In this document: piece after piece, positions 51,140-62,100 of the stretch
Position numbering within the stretch: position 1 is the first letter of the stretch
How the letters are laid out: every line of letters starts with the position of its first letter
NCBI RefSeq assembly: GCF_000428105.1
Contig: NZ_ATZH01000009.1
Location: 1-64,000, forward strand
Direction: 5' to 3'
DNA: 64,000 nt
Source: Bacteroides pyogenes DSM 20611 = JCM 6294
GTDB lineage: Bacteria; Bacteroidota; Bacteroidia; Bacteroidales; Bacteroidaceae
Notes under the pieces: generated by a model
Told to the model about the DNA's origin: nothing
Seen by the model: the letters and a program-made list of their open reading frames with translations, nothing else
Databases searched by the model: none
Translations under genes and position numbers: made by a program

Positions 51140-53782
51140 CTACCTCCCCCTGACTATCTTCTTAATATCGTTCAGCTTGTTCAAAGCCTCGATGGGAGTA
51201 AGGTTGTTTACGTCGAGATTCAGTATCTCGTCGCGTATCTGGCAAAGAATGGGGTCTTCCAGTTGGAAGAAACTAAGCTGCATGCCCCCGCGATTCTCGC
51301 TTACTTCCGCCAGCGGTTTACCCGAAATGCCTTGCTGGCGACTGTCCGATTCAAGTTGCTTCAATATTTCGTCGGCACGCTTCACGATGCTTTTCGGCAT
51401 ACCCGCCATCTTTGCCACATGGATACCGAAGGAGTGCTCGCTTCCGCCCCGTTCGAGCTTGCGAAGGAAAATCACCCTGTTATCCACTTCTTTCACCGAC
51501 ACATTGTAGTTCTTAATCCGCTTGAACGACTTTTCCATTTCGTTCAGCTCGTGGTAGTGCGTGGCAAACAACGTACGCGCTTTGGCTTTGGGATGCTCGT
51601 GAATATATTCCACAATAGCCCACGCTATGGAGATTCCGTCGTAAGTGGAAGTTCCGCGTCCAAGCTCGTCGAACAGCACCAAGCTACGTGTAGAAATATT
51701 GTTCAGTATATCCGCCGCTTCGTTCATCTCCACCATAAATGTAGATTCTCCCACCGAAATGTTATCGCTCGCACCCACACGGGTAAATATCTTATCCACC
51801 AATCCGATACGCGCGCTCTCTGCCGGAACGAACGAACCTATCTGAGCAAGCAACGTGATTAAGGCGGTCTGTCGCAGAAGCGCCGACTTACCTGCCATGT
51901 TCGGACCGGTGATGATAATGATCTGTTGCGTACTGCTATCAAGCATCACATCATTGGCTATATACTTTTCTCCTATCGGCAGCTGCTTTTCAATCACCGG
52001 ATGGCGTCCCTGACGAATATCGAGCACATCACTGTCTTCAATCACCGGACGAATGTAATGGTTCTCACGCGCCACATTGGCGAACGAAAGCAAGCAGTCG
52101 ATACGCGCTATTTGATTGGCATTAATCTGTATCTGTGGAATAAATTCCGCCAAAGCCTGTACCAGATCGGCATACAACCGCGTTTCCAACGCCATGATTT
52201 TGTCTTCCGCCCCGAGAATCTTTTCTTCATACTCCTTCAGCTCCTGCGTAATATAGCGTTCGGCATTCACCAACGTCTGCTTGCGTATCCATTCCTGCGG
52301 CACCTTATCCTTATGCCCGTTGCGCACTTCGATGTAATAACCGAATACATTGTTGTAAGCCACCTTCAGGCTCGGTATTCCCGTCTGTTCGCTTTCTCTC
52401 TGTTGAATCTGAAGCAAGTAATCCTTTCCCGAATACGAAATCCGACGCAGTTCGTCGAGCTCGGCATTCACGCCGTCCTTTATCACTCCGCCTTTATTTA
52501 TCAATAGGGGAGGGTCGTTCTGAACCTCCTTGTCTATCCGGTCGCGAATGGAAACGCAAAGGTTCAGTTGCTCGCCGATGCGGTTTAGGCTCGCATTATC
52601 GGCTTCGAGACAAGCCTGCTTGATGGGTTGGATGGCCTGCAAAGCCACCTTCAACTGCACGACTTCGCGAGGAGAAACCCTGCCTACGGCAACCTTCGAA
52701 ACGATGCGCTCCAAATCGCCGATGAGATGCAACTGCTCTTCAATAAGCTCCTTGAAGTCGGGCTGCCTGAAGAAGTATTCCACCACATTCAGGCGGTCGT
52801 TGATGGGACGCTCGTCTTTCAGCGGAAACACCATCCAACGCTTGAGCAGGCGGGCTCCCATCGGACTGATTGTACGGTCGACCACATCTATCAGACTGCT
52901 TCCCCCGTCGTTCATGCTGCCTATGAGTTCGAGGCTGCGAACGGTAAACTTATCCAACCGAACGTACTTTTCCTCTTCGATGCGTGCCAGCGAAGTGATG
53001 TGCCCTATTTGCGTATGTTGCGTCATGGTGAGGTATTGCAGAATAGCACCCGATGCGATAATACCGTTTTTGAGATGCTCCACGCCAAACCCTTTCAGAT
53101 TCTTGGTTTCGAAATGCTTCAGCAATTTCTCACGCGCCGAACTGTCGGTAAACACCCAATCGTCGAGTTCGAAAGTAAAGAATTTGCTGCCGAAGTTTCC
53201 CTCGAACATCCCTCTTCTTCCGCGTTCGAAAAGCACCTCTTTGGGCGCGAAGTTATTAAGCAGCTTGTCTACATAATCAAACGGTCCCTCAGCCGTGAGA
53301 AACTCGCCGGTAGATATATCGAGAAAAGCTACTCCGCAACTCCCTTTGCCGAAGTGAACCGCAGCAAGAAAGTTGTTCTCCTTGTAATTCAGCACATTGT
53401 CATTGATAGATACCCCGGGCGTAACCAGCTCCGTGATGCCCCGCTTCACGAGCTTCTTGGTAAGTTTAGGGTCTTCCAACTGATCGCAAATGGCAACGCG
53501 CTTACCGGCGCGAACCAATTTAGGCAAATAAGTATCGAGCGCATGATGAGGAAATCCCGCCATCTCGATGGTTTTCTCTTTTCCATTGGCGCGCTTGGTC
53601 AGGGTAATTCCTAGTATTTCGGATGAAATGATGGCATCTGTAGAATAAGTTTCGTAAAAATCGCCGCAACGAAACAGCATCACTGCATCCGGATGTTTGG
53701 CTTTCAAATCCAGAAATTGCTTCATCATGGGCGTGAGGACAATATCTTTATCATTCACTGTAATTTCTTTCTCTTTTCTCAT
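51140..53782 (-). CDS. mutS: DNA mismatch repair protein MutS
   Basis: MutS recognises mismatches and small loops and starts repair with MutL. From the ATG at 53782 it is 880 residues, a normal length. It has the mismatch-wedge motif [15 protein letters not shown], the connector and lever domains, and the ATPase with Walker [34 protein letters not shown], Walker [21 protein letters not shown] and LFATHYHEL. The upstream frame to 53839 is rejected because the -7 element lies inside it. Repeat-rich regions in this window would be direct substrates for MutS, but no link is shown. miaB lies upstream on the same strand, separated by a small RNA candidate. Confidence 0.97.
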   Translation of the reverse strand: MRKEKEITVNDKDIVLTPMMKQFLDLKAKHPDAVMLFRCGDFYETYSTDAIISSEILGITLTKRANGKEKTIEMAGFPHHALDTYLPKLVRAGKRVAICDQLEDPKLTKKLVKRGITELVTPGVSINDNVLNYKENNFLAAVHFGKGSCGVAFLDISTGEFLTAEGPFDYVDKLLNNFAPKEVLFERGRRGMFEGNFGSKFFTFELDDWVFTDSSAREKLLKHFETKNLKGFGVEHLKNGIIASGAILQYLTMTQHTQIGHITSLARIEEEKYVRLDKFTVRSLELIGSMNDGGSSLIDVVDRTISPMGARLLKRWMVFPLKDERPINDRLNVVEYFFRQPDFKELIEEQLHLIGDLERIVSKVAVGRVSPREVVQLKVALQAIQPIKQACLEADNASLNRIGEQLNLCVSIRDRIDKEVQNDPPLLINKGGVIKDGVNAELDELRRISYSGKDYLLQIQQRESEQTGIPSLKVAYNNVFGYYIEVRNGHKDKVPQEWIRKQTLVNAERYITQELKEYEEKILGAEDKIMALETRLYADLVQALAEFIPQIQINANQIARIDCLLSFANVARENHYIRPVIEDSDVLDIRQGRHPVIEKQLPIGEKYIANDVMLDSSTQQIIIITGPNMAGKSALLRQTALITLLAQIGSFVPAESARIGLVDKIFTRVGASDNISVGESTFMVEMNEAADILNNISTRSLVLFDELGRGTSTYDGISIAWAIVEYIHEHPKAKARTLFATHYHELNEMEKSFKRIKNYNVSVKEVDNRVIFLRKLERGGSEHSFGIHVAKMAGMPKSIVKRADEILKQLESDSRQQGISGKPLAEVSENRGGMQLSFFQLEDPILCQIRDEILNLDVNNLTPIEALNKLNDIKKIVRGR

Positions 53783-53809
53783 TTTAAAATACCCATCTTT
53801 TTTAAAAAA

Positions 53810-53817
53810 CAAAGATA
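53810..53817 (-). promoter_or_regulatory. Bacteroides promoter for mutS
   Basis: The minus strand reads TATCTTTG (TAnnTTTG), with GTTG (3 of 4 to TTTG) 19 bp further upstream at 53837-53840. It lies 27 bp before the ATG at 53782. Confidence 0.65.
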
Positions 53818-53964
53818 CGATTTTCTGACAGAGATTCAACCGGATGCGGCTTCCTATTTTTCCAAATAAGTGTTACAAAGCTTCAAAGAAAAGCGGTCAT
53901 TTTCTTAACAAAGCAGTCGAAAATACTAAAACATGTTATCAAACACATTTTTTCGATTGGATAA

Positions 53965-53995
53965 TTTGCAGTTTTCGCAAAAGTGCCTACCTTTG
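53965..53995 (+). promoter_or_regulatory. Complete Bacteroides promoter for a small RNA
   Basis: TTTG at 53965-53968, a 19-bp spacer, then TACCTTTG at 53988-53995. Both elements match consensus. No protein gene follows on this strand for 2 kb; a terminator does at 54039-54063. Confidence 0.75.
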
Positions 53996-54001
53996 CAATG
54001 T

Positions 54002-54063
54002 GTTTTTCATAGTATTAGATTTAAGGTTAACAAAGGTTGGAGTACAGCGGTACTCCTTTTTTT
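54002..54063 (+). ncRNA. Candidate small RNA between mutS and miaB
   Basis: A transcript of about 60 nt is bounded by the complete promoter upstream and by a terminator: GGAGTAC (54039-54045), loop AGCG, GTACTCC (54050-54056), then a T-run. The 5' part contains TTTTTCATAGTATTAG then ATTTAAGGTTAACAAAGG. A very similar segment occurs at 55976-56008 before another terminator, so the motif is probably functional. No start codon with a useful frame is present. I cannot name a known RNA family for it. Confidence 0.6.
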
Positions 54064-54288
54064 ATGCCCGTACGCTTCCTCCTTACGCTATTTTTTTGAG
54101 TCAATCCAACAACCTTGTGGACGGTATATACCTATTTCTTAAAGAGGCTTATCTATACCAGATAAACGGTAAGCGACTCTCAACCCCATACAAAGGAATT
54201 ATCAGTGACTTCGGTTCATAATTGAAAGATTCACTTTGATTACATTTACGACCTCGATAAACCTTCTTTCGAAAAGTATTAACGCGCA

Positions 54289-55656
54289 TCAGACAAGCAC
54301 ACCTTTTAATGTGGCAGAGCTGGATTCAGTGATACAGACATTTACGAAATCACCCACGTGGTGACTGCCACGGTCGAATACTACGACACGATTCTGTTCC
54401 GTGCGTCCGAAAAGTTGCTCACGCGAACGTTTGGAAACACCCTCCACCAAGACTTCGTACGTTTTTCCAATGCAGCGGGCATTCGATTCTGCGGAAAGAC
54501 GATTCTGCAGAGCGATAATCTCATTAAGTCGGCGCACCTTCACTTCTTCGGGAACATTATCTTCGAGATGTTTCGACGCATACGTACCGGGACGTTCGGA
54601 ATACTTGAACATAAAAGCTGCGTCGTATCCGCACTCTTCCATGAGCGAGAGAGACATCCGATGGTCTTCCTCCGTCTCTGAGTGAAAACCAGAGAATATA
54701 TCGGTGCTCAGACCGCAATCGGGGACGATGCGCTTAATAGCCGCTACCCGTTCCAGATACCATTCGCGGGTGTATTTGCGGTTCATTAGTTTCAGGATGC
54801 GCGAACTTCCGCTCTGCACAGGCAGGTGGATATGTTTGCACACATTTGGCACTTGAGCGATGACTTCCAGCGTTTCGTCGCTCATATCTTTAGGATGCGA
54901 AGTGGTAAAACGAACCCGAACGCCCGGAGCGGCTTCCGCCACTGTGCGCAGCAATACCGGAAAAGTAATCACTTCACCCGAAGACTTCTCGAAGCGGTAG
55001 GAGTTGACGTTCTGGCCCAACAGCGTAATCTCTTTGTAGCCTTTGCTTACCAGATCAGATACCTCGTTCAGGATGCTTTCCACATCGCGGCTCCGTTCGC
55101 GTCCACGGGTATAGGGCACGATACAGTAAGTACAAAAATTGTTGCAGCCGCGCATGATGGAAACAAAACCCGAGATGTGGTTTCCACAGATACGCGAGGG
55201 AATCACATCGCGATAAGTTTCGGTAGTGGAAAGCTCCACGTTGATGGCTTTCTCTCCTGCCTCTACCGAAGCGATAAGTTCGGGCAAGGTGAGATAAGCA
55301 TCGGGGCCTACTACCAAATCGACGTGATGGTTGGTGATGAGGTCATCTTTCACCCGTTCGGCCATACAGCCCAATACGCCCACAATGAAATTCTTCTTCT
55401 TTTTCTTCAGCGAGTGGAAAAACTCAAGGCGGTTCAGAATCTTCTGCTCGGCATTGTCGCGGATGGAGCAGGTATTCATAAATACCGCATCGGCTTCTTC
55501 AAGCGATTCGGCCGGAGAATACCCAGCCATTTGCATTACAGAGGCTATCACCTCACTGTCGGCCACGTTCATCTGACAGCCGTAGGTTTCGATAAACAAC
55601 TTTTTGTTGTTATCGGCAGTTGCGGATTTAAAGTCCGCTCCCGTCAATTCATTCAT
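54289..55656 (-). CDS. miaB: tRNA-2-methylthio-N6-dimethylallyladenosine synthase MiaB
   Basis: MiaB is a radical SAM enzyme that adds a methylthio group to i6A37 of tRNAs. The 455-residue protein has the N-terminal methylthiotransferase domain with cysteines in ETYGCQMNVADSEV, FMNTCSIRDNAEQ and VGVLGCMAERVK; the radical SAM motif MRGCNNFCTYCIVPYTRGRE; and a C-terminal TRAM domain (EVLVEGVSKRSREQLFGRTE). The HLPVQSGSSRILKLMNRKYT segment is also typical. Length and motifs are complete. Its promoter is on the minus strand at 55683. Confidence 0.97.
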   Translation of the reverse strand: MNELTGADFKSATADNNKKLFIETYGCQMNVADSEVIASVMQMAGYSPAESLEEADAVFMNTCSIRDNAEQKILNRLEFFHSLKKKKKNFIVGVLGCMAERVKDDLITNHHVDLVVGPDAYLTLPELIASVEAGEKAINVELSTTETYRDVIPSRICGNHISGFVSIMRGCNNFCTYCIVPYTRGRERSRDVESILNEVSDLVSKGYKEITLLGQNVNSYRFEKSSGEVITFPVLLRTVAEAAPGVRVRFTTSHPKDMSDETLEVIAQVPNVCKHIHLPVQSGSSRILKLMNRKYTREWYLERVAAIKRIVPDCGLSTDIFSGFHSETEEDHRMSLSLMEECGYDAAFMFKYSERPGTYASKHLEDNVPEEVKVRRLNEIIALQNRLSAESNARCIGKTYEVLVEGVSKRSREQLFGRTEQNRVVVFDRGSHHVGDFVNVCITESSSATLKGVLV

Positions 55657-55682
55657 ATTCAGTTTCTTTTAAAATTAGGCTG

Positions 55683-55690
55683 CAAAGATA
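55683..55690 (-). promoter_or_regulatory. Bacteroides-type -7 element for miaB
   Basis: The minus strand reads TATCTTTG, matching TAnnTTTG, 26 bp upstream of the miaB ATG at 55656. Confidence 0.6.
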
Positions 55691-55962
55691 TAACAGAAAA
55701 TCGGGAAATGCGAGTGATTGGAAGAAGTTTAAATGTGAATAAAAGGTATAAATACAGCGCTTTTTTCTGACATAGAGTCAGAAGGCAGGCAAAGGGTGAA
55801 TTCAAACGATTGCTTTCTTCTTGCGAATGACGGAGATGGAATGATAAAAAACACAGAAAAAAGTTGCAGTAAAATGCCAATACTTATAATAATTGTTAAC
55901 GATAGACATATTTACTCTTCATTTCTTGGTAAATCTGAGTTTAATTTACAATTTTGCATGGT

Positions 55963-56039
55963 GAAAGAAACATTAGATTTTTTCATAGTTAAGGTTTAGG
56001 TTAAAAAAATTAAGGGGAGCTGTGAAGCTGCCCTTTTTT
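55963..56039 (+). ncRNA. Second candidate small RNA, related to the one at 54 kb
   Basis: A -7-like CAATTTTG (55949-55956, one mismatch) is followed by TTTTTTCATAGTTAAGG and TTTAGGTTAAAAAAATTAAG, similar to the 54-kb RNA. A terminator follows: GGG-AGCT (56015-56021), loop GTGA, AGCT-G-CCC, then six Ts to 56039. The gene at 56116 has its own promoter after the terminator, so this is a separate short transcript or a leader attenuator. Confidence 0.5.
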
Positions 56040-56074
56040 CGTGCCAAAAAGTTGGGTAAAATAAGATTAAATCA

Positions 56075-56082
56075 TACCTTTG
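56075..56082 (+). promoter_or_regulatory. Bacteroides-type -7 element for the 56.1-kb gene
   Basis: The sequence TACCTTTG matches TAnnTTTG, 33 bp before the ATG at 56116. It contains the TTG codon that would otherwise serve as an upstream start. Confidence 0.6.
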
Positions 56083-56115
56083 GCGAACAACTTTATCAGA
56101 AATGAAAACATTGTT

Positions 56116-56757
56116 ATGAATGTCGTAACTTTTCTTCTTTTTGTTGGCGGAATCGCTTATTGGGTAATTCGGCAAGCTCAAAAGAACAGCGAGGCGGACA
56201 GCCGTCGCAACCTTTCCGTTCCTCCGGAACCGGAGATATCTCCCGATGCCTCTCCTGTGTCCGAACCATGGGGACAAACTTCTTCTTTAGATGATCTTCT
56301 AAATCCTATTCCTTATGAAACCGAAGTGAAAAAAGAATCTGTGCGAGAACAAAGGGATTTGGCGGAACGCGAAGCGGATAGAAGCGGAAGAGGTTATCGT
56401 CCGGCAGGTCCCTCCCCCTTTGAAACAGAGAGAAGCCAGGCAAAGAGGCATGCGGGAAAAGGCAGGGACCTTTACAATCCGAAAAGAGACAAGAGATTTC
56501 CTCAAGTGCAAAGAGAGACTTCAAGGCGAACGACTGATAGAAAAATATTAGAAAGCCAGAAGAGTTCTCGTTGGGAAGAAGAAAGCCGTTTCAGGCAAGA
56601 GGGCGAACGCGTAAGCAAGGATACACATGAATTGTACGACCGCAACCACCCGTTTGCCGATGCAAAGACCGAAGACGAGAACTTTGTCATTCGCACTGTG
56701 GAAGAAGTACGGAAAGCGATTGTCTGGGGAGAAATTCTGCAAAGGAAACATTTTTAA
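56116..56757 (+). CDS. Hypothetical membrane-anchored charged protein
   Basis: Unrecognised. The 213-residue protein has one N-terminal membrane helix (VVTFLLFVGGIAYWVI), then a long, highly charged low-complexity middle rich in Arg, Glu and Ser (about 30-185), then a compact C-terminal helix, FVIRTVEEVRKAIVWGEILQ. I recall C-terminal segments of the 'DxRKAIIxSEIL' kind in other Bacteroides hypothetical proteins, so that end may be the conserved functional part. The start at 56116 is chosen over TTG at 56080 because the latter is inside the promoter. A strong terminator follows, so it is monocistronic. Confidence 0.7.
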   Translation: MNVVTFLLFVGGIAYWVIRQAQKNSEADSRRNLSVPPEPEISPDASPVSEPWGQTSSLDDLLNPIPYETEVKKESVREQRDLAEREADRSGRGYRPAGPSPFETERSQAKRHAGKGRDLYNPKRDKRFPQVQRETSRRTTDRKILESQKSSRWEEESRFRQEGERVSKDTHELYDRNHPFADAKTEDENFVIRTVEEVRKAIVWGEILQRKHF

Positions 56758-56866
56758 TCTTTAAAAGCTATTATATGAACATGCTTCATACAGCTGCTTC
56801 TATAAATCCGGAAACACATTCCATTTACAGGCAAAGCGGTTACCCGAACCTCCGTTTTGCTTTCAT

Positions 56867-56897
56867 CCGCATTCTTTTGACAGAATGCGGAAAGTTT
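56867..56897 (+). terminator. Intrinsic terminator
   Basis: CCGCATTCT (56867-56875) pairs perfectly with AGAATGCGG (56882-56890) round a 6-nt loop, followed by AAAGTTTTTC. It lies about 110 bp after the 56.1-kb gene. Confidence 0.8.
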
Positions 56898-56991
56898 TTC
56901 TTGAGAGTAGCAACTTCCGTATCCAAATAAAAAAGAAAGCTTAAGAAATAAACAACCTCAAAAAACTAATAACTTCAAAAACTAACAAACT

Positions 56992-58494
56992 ATGTCATTC
57001 AATCGTATCTCGGCAGCAGAAGCTGCAAGCCTCATTAAACATGGCTATAACATCGGTCTGAGCGGATTTACTCCTGCAGGGACAGCTAAGGCTGTTACAG
57101 CCGAACTTGCAAAAATAGCGGTAGCAGAACATGCCAAAGGAAATCCTTTTCAAGTGGGAATATTCACGGGAGCTTCTACGGGCGACTCATGCGACGGTAT
57201 TTTGGCACGTGCCAAAGCCATCCGATACCGCGCCCCTTATACTACCAACCCCGACTTCCGCAAAGCGGTGAATAATGGAGAAATAGCTTATAACGATATC
57301 CATTTGTCGCAGATGGCGCAGGAGGTGAGATATGGATTCATGGGAAAAGTAGACGTAGCTATTATTGAGGCTTGCGAACTGACTCCCGACGGAAAGATTT
57401 ATCTGACTGCCGCCGGAGGTATCTCTCCTACCATTTGCCGTTTGGCCGATCGGATTATCGTAGAACTCAACAGCGCGCATAGCAAAGCAGGCATGGGGCT
57501 TCACGATGTATACGAACCTCTCGACCCGCCTTATCGCCGGGAAATTCCTATTTATAAGCCGAGCGACCGTATCGGTTTGCCTTATATACAAGTAGATCCA
57601 AAAAAAATAGTGGCGGTAGTGGAAACCGATTGGCCCGATGAGGCGCGTTCTTTTGCTGATTCCGATCCGTTGACGGATAAAATCGGACAAAACGTTGCAG
57701 ACTTCCTCGTTGCCGACATGAAACGCGGAATCATTCCGTCTACTTTCCTGCCTCTGCAATCAGGAGTGGGCAACATTGCCAACGCCGTGCTGGGAGCATT
57801 GGGACGCGATAAAACCATTCCGGCATTTGAAATGTACACGGAAGTGATTCAGAATTCGGTCATCGGACTTATCCGCGACGGACGTATCAAGTTCGGCAGT
57901 GCTTGTTCGCTCACGGTGACCAACGACTGCCTGGAAGGTATCTACAACGATATGGATTTCTTCCGCGACAAACTAGTGCTGCGTCCTTCGGAAATATCCA
58001 ACAATCCCGAGTTAGTCCGCCGCTTGGGTGTGATTTCTATCAACACCGCCATCGAAGTGGATCTGTATGGCAATGTAAATTCGACCCATATTGGTGGAAC
58101 TAAGATGATGAACGGCATCGGAGGATCGGGAGATTTCACTCGAAACGCTTACATCTCCATTTTCACTTGCCCGTCGGTAGCCAAAGAAGGAAAGATCAGC
58201 GCCATTGTGCCGATGGTATCGCACCACGACCATAGCGAACACTCCGTGAACATCGTAGTAACGGAACAGGGTGTGGCTGACTTGCGTGGCAAAAGTCCGA
58301 AAGAGCGCGCGCAAGCTATCATTGAGAATTGCGCCCATCCCGATTACAAACAACTTCTGTGGGATTACCTCAAGCTATCCGGCAACAAGGCGCAAACGCC
58401 TCATGCCGTACAAGCAGCTCTCGGTATGCATGCCGAACTGAACCGCAGCGGCGATATGAGGAATACCGACTGGACGAACTACACGCTGAAGTGA
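56992..58494 (+). CDS. Succinyl-CoA:acetate CoA-transferase / acetyl-CoA hydrolase family
   Basis: A 500-residue class I CoA-transferase. It begins RISAAEAASLIKHGYNIGLS and has IFTGASTGDSCDGILARA, the VIIEACEL-type segment (here VAIIEACELTPDGKIYLTAA), LQSGVGNIANAVLGAL, and the catalytic glutamate Glu284 in EMYTEVIQNSVIGL. The C-terminal half has NSTHIGGTKMMNGIGGSGDF and IVPMVSHHDHSEHSVNIVVT. Members swap CoA between succinyl-CoA and acetate. In Bacteroides this fits acetate and succinate fermentation. It is monocistronic; a TATATA array follows. Confidence 0.92.
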   Translation: MSFNRISAAEAASLIKHGYNIGLSGFTPAGTAKAVTAELAKIAVAEHAKGNPFQVGIFTGASTGDSCDGILARAKAIRYRAPYTTNPDFRKAVNNGEIAYNDIHLSQMAQEVRYGFMGKVDVAIIEACELTPDGKIYLTAAGGISPTICRLADRIIVELNSAHSKAGMGLHDVYEPLDPPYRREIPIYKPSDRIGLPYIQVDPKKIVAVVETDWPDEARSFADSDPLTDKIGQNVADFLVADMKRGIIPSTFLPLQSGVGNIANAVLGALGRDKTIPAFEMYTEVIQNSVIGLIRDGRIKFGSACSLTVTNDCLEGIYNDMDFFRDKLVLRPSEISNNPELVRRLGVISINTAIEVDLYGNVNSTHIGGTKMMNGIGGSGDFTRNAYISIFTCPSVAKEGKISAIVPMVSHHDHSEHSVNIVVTEQGVADLRGKSPKERAQAIIENCAHPDYKQLLWDYLKLSGNKAQTPHAVQAALGMHAELNRSGDMRNTDWTNYTLK

Positions 58495-58740
58495 TGCGGG
58501 ATGCGGCGTACTAGGAAGCTGTGATTCGTAGTACTGTTGCATGTTTCGCTTCTGCATGAAATCTATTCGGAGATGCATCATAAATCGATCATGGAACCTT
58601 TGCGGGTATTTTATTCGTACGTCTCTTTGTCAAAGAGCGATTCCGAATCAAAAATCCCAGAGAGTTTCTCCGGTTTTTGATGCATCCTTTTTTTACCCTT
58701 TTTCTCCCAATTTTGTTCAATAGCAATTCATCACACAATT

Positions 58741-58850
58741 CATATATACTCACCGTGGTAACTATATAGAGCTACCGCGGTGGCTATATAGAGCTACCAC
58801 ACTGGGCATATATATCCACCGTGCTGAATATATATGTCTACCACCCACAT
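58741..58850. repeat. 22-bp TATATA palindromic repeat array (locus D)
   Basis: Five units begin near 58741, 58762, 58784, 58807 and 58829 (offsets 21-23). Bases 58829-58847 (TATATATGTCTACCACCCA) match locus A 4949-4967 at 18 of 19 positions. Bases 58741-58760 match locus C 35546-35565 at 19 of 20. It lies between the CoA-transferase gene and the susC promoter. Confidence 0.85.
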
Positions 58851-59012
58851 AATGCATATTTATAAAGCTGACAATACAATTCTATTAAAAACAGTTGGCA
58901 TCGACTTGAACTCTGTTGCTTTGAATCTTCTTTCAGCAGGCATAAAGGCTATTTATCACAATTTGTGTAACTAATTTGGAGAATATTGCACATCCGTCTC
59001 TCCCTTGCTTCC

Positions 59013-59020
59013 TATTTTTG
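59013..59020 (+). promoter_or_regulatory. Bacteroides-type -7 element for susCD
   Basis: The sequence TATTTTTG matches TAnnTTTG, about 115 bp before the susC ATG, giving a leader of roughly 110 nt. Confidence 0.5.
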
Positions 59021-59134
59021 TGCGAATGATAAAGAGGCTTGGACGATAGTTCGTATATAATCTAAGGCTCGAAATAATTGTAGCCGACTCCGAAAATCGG
59101 TTGCCGGTAAGTATTAACCAACAAATTCAACAGT

Positions 59135-62100
59135 ATGAGAAACACGCTTAATTTAAGATTCAGCTTTCTTATCGCGTTTCTTTTGTTCATGCCCATGATG
59201 ATTCATGCCTTTCCTCCGGAAGGCATAACAATCAGAGGCAGGGTGACAGACGAAGCGTTGAAAGAAGCCGTTCCCGGAGCTAACGTAACTGTGAAGGGTA
59301 CCACCATCGGAACAATCACCGGTTTCGACGGAACTTACAGCATTGTGGTTCCGAGTAAAAAATCGGTATTGGTCTTTTCGTTCATGGGCTATGTCACTCA
59401 GGAAATTACAGTGGGAGACAAAAGAACAATCGATGTCAGTTTGAAGGAAGACGCGAATGTGCTCGGAGAGGTGGAAGTCGTTGCTATCGCATACGGTAAT
59501 CAGGATAAAAACCTGCTTACAAGCGCCGTATCTTCCATCAGTAACAAAGAGCTGATAAAATCGCCGGTGGCAAGTGTCACCAATGTGCTGGCGGGAGCCA
59601 TGCCCGGTGTTTCGTCGGTGCAGACCAGCGGACAGCCCGGAAAGGATGCCGCAGCTATCTATGTACGCGGTTCGGGCTCGCTGAATGATTCGCAATCCAA
59701 ACCGTTGATACTGGTAGATGGTGTAGAACGCGAGTTTTCTCAAATCGACCCGAATGAGATTGAAAGCATCTCTATCTTGAAAGATGCCTCTTCTACAGCC
59801 GTATTTGGTGTGCGGGGAGCCAACGGCGTGGTTCTGGTGACCACCCGGCGGGGAAAGAGCGGCAAACCGCAAATCAATGTAAGCACGTCGCTGGGCTTGC
59901 AACAGCCTATCTCGCTCGTAGAGCAGACCGGAAGCTATGAGTTTGCCCGTTTCTGGAACATCAAGCAGCAACTCGACGGAGTGGCAGACAAGAAGCGTTA
60001 TTTTACTCCCGAGCAGGTAGAGGCTTATCGCACCGGTTCGGATCCCATTATGTACCCCAGCATGGACTGGAAGAAGTATATCTTCCACGATGTGTATCTA
60101 CAGAGCAAGAACAACATCAACATATCGGGCGGAAGTGAGGATGTAAAGTATTTCATCTCTATCGGTTACCTCTACCAGAATGGACTTTTAAAAGATCTTC
60201 CCGGACAGAAGTACAACAACAACTATCGTTACGACCGTTATAATTATCGTGCCAATATCGACGCCAAGCTGACAAAAACTACGACCATGAAGTTGGGTAT
60301 CGGCGGTAATCTGGGTAAAACGCAAGAGCCTCGCAGCGTGGTATCCGACACAGGACAAGACCAGAACCCGTGGGTTATCGCACAGATATGGTCGCATCCG
60401 TTTGCCGGACCGGGATTTATAGACGGGGTGCGCACGCTGGTTCCGAAAGATCTTGTTCCGCTTGGCGAGGTTCTTCGCGACGGTATGTTCGTCTTCTACG
60501 GAAAGGGCTATACGCAAAATTATCGTACCAATTTGAATTTGGATTTGGACATTACTCAAAAAATGGACTTCCTGACGAAGGGCCTGAGCGTTTCCGTAAA
60601 AGGAGCGTACGACAATGCCTTCAAACTGTTTAAAAAGCGTCCGGGCGGTGATGTGGAGAGCCAAACCGTTTATTATAAGTCGTATTTCGACTCCAACGGC
60701 AATATGCCTGCCACCGATCCGGACTATGATAAGTCGTTGATTTATCTGCCTTCCGGCAGCGACACACCGCTGGGCTACGCCGAAGAGCGGGGACGCGACC
60801 AGAACTGGTATATAGAAGGGCGTGTGAACTACGAACGCGCTTTCGGGAACCACAAAGTTTCCGGGCTTTTGCTGTATAATCAGTCACGCGATTACTACCC
60901 CGACGCATATACCTATATTCCCAGAAGCTATATCGGTTTTGTCGGCCGGGCTACTTACAGCTACTTGAGTAAATACCTGTTCGATGTAAACGTGGGTTAC
61001 AACGGATCTGAAAACTTCGCTCCCGGAAAGAACCGTTTCGGGATTTTTCCCGCATTCTCCGCCGGATGGGTGGCAAGCGCGGAGAAGTTCATGGCCAACC
61101 AGCATGTGGTGGATTATCTGAAACTAAGACTCTCGTGGGGACGCGTGGGCAGCGATAAAGGCATCGACTCCCGCTTCATGTATATGCCTGCCGTTTGGCA
61201 ACAGTCGGGCGGATACAGCTTCGGAGTGAATACACCCGAAAATGCTCCCGCTTTTGGAATCACTAAAATAGGTAATCCGCATGTGACTTGGGAAACCGCC
61301 GACAAGCAGAATTACGGTATAGACGTTAAGTTTCTCGACAATCGCTTGTCGCTCAATTTCGACTATTTCATGGAGCGCCGTACGGGGATTCTCATCACTC
61401 CCGAATCCACTCCTGCCATCATCGCCACTTCCTTACCCAACTCAAATATAGGTAAAGTGAATAATCACGGTTACGAAGTGGCTCTCGGATGGAACGACGC
61501 GATAGGAAAGGATTTCAATTATTACATGAACGCCAATGTGTCTTTTGCGCGCAATAAAATCATTTACCGCGACGAAGTACCCAAGCAGTTCGACTATATG
61601 AATGTGACGGGAGGATCCACCGGACGCCAGACCAATGTATATAAATATATCCGCCTTTACCAGCAGGACGACTTTATAAAGGATGCAGAAGGCGGGCTGA
61701 CCTTGAAACCCGAACTTCCACAGCCGTACCAGAAGGTATATCCGGGTGACGCGATGTATGCCGACCTCAACGGAGACAACATTGTGGATGGGAAAGACAG
61801 GTGTGTGGCAGGATACGCTACCCGCCCCGAATATACATTCGGTTTGAACATGGGATGCAACTGGAAGGGATTCAGTTTCTCCATGCAATGGGCGGGCGCC
61901 ACCAACGTCAGCCGGATGTACGATATCGAATATCGTATTCCGTTCACTAACGCCGGCAAGCGCGGTTTGCTGACTTACTTCTACAATGATTGCTGGACTC
62001 CCGAAAACCAATTGGGAGCTGTTTATCCGCGTCCGGCAGAAGAATCGGAAAGCTGGAACTCCGAGCCTTCTACCTTATGGTTACAGGATGCTTCTTATCT

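Larger units (their letters stand above)
58495..59134. other. 640-bp gap with TATATA array D and the susC promoter
   Basis: No gene is supported. The gap holds array D (58741-58850) and a -7 element (59013-59020). I found no clear terminator after the CoA-transferase gene. Confidence 0.5.

Noticed and set aside
56080-56115. TTG start giving a 225-residue form of the charged membrane protein
   Set aside because: The TTG lies inside the TACCTTTG promoter element; the ATG at 56116 starts the membrane helix properly.
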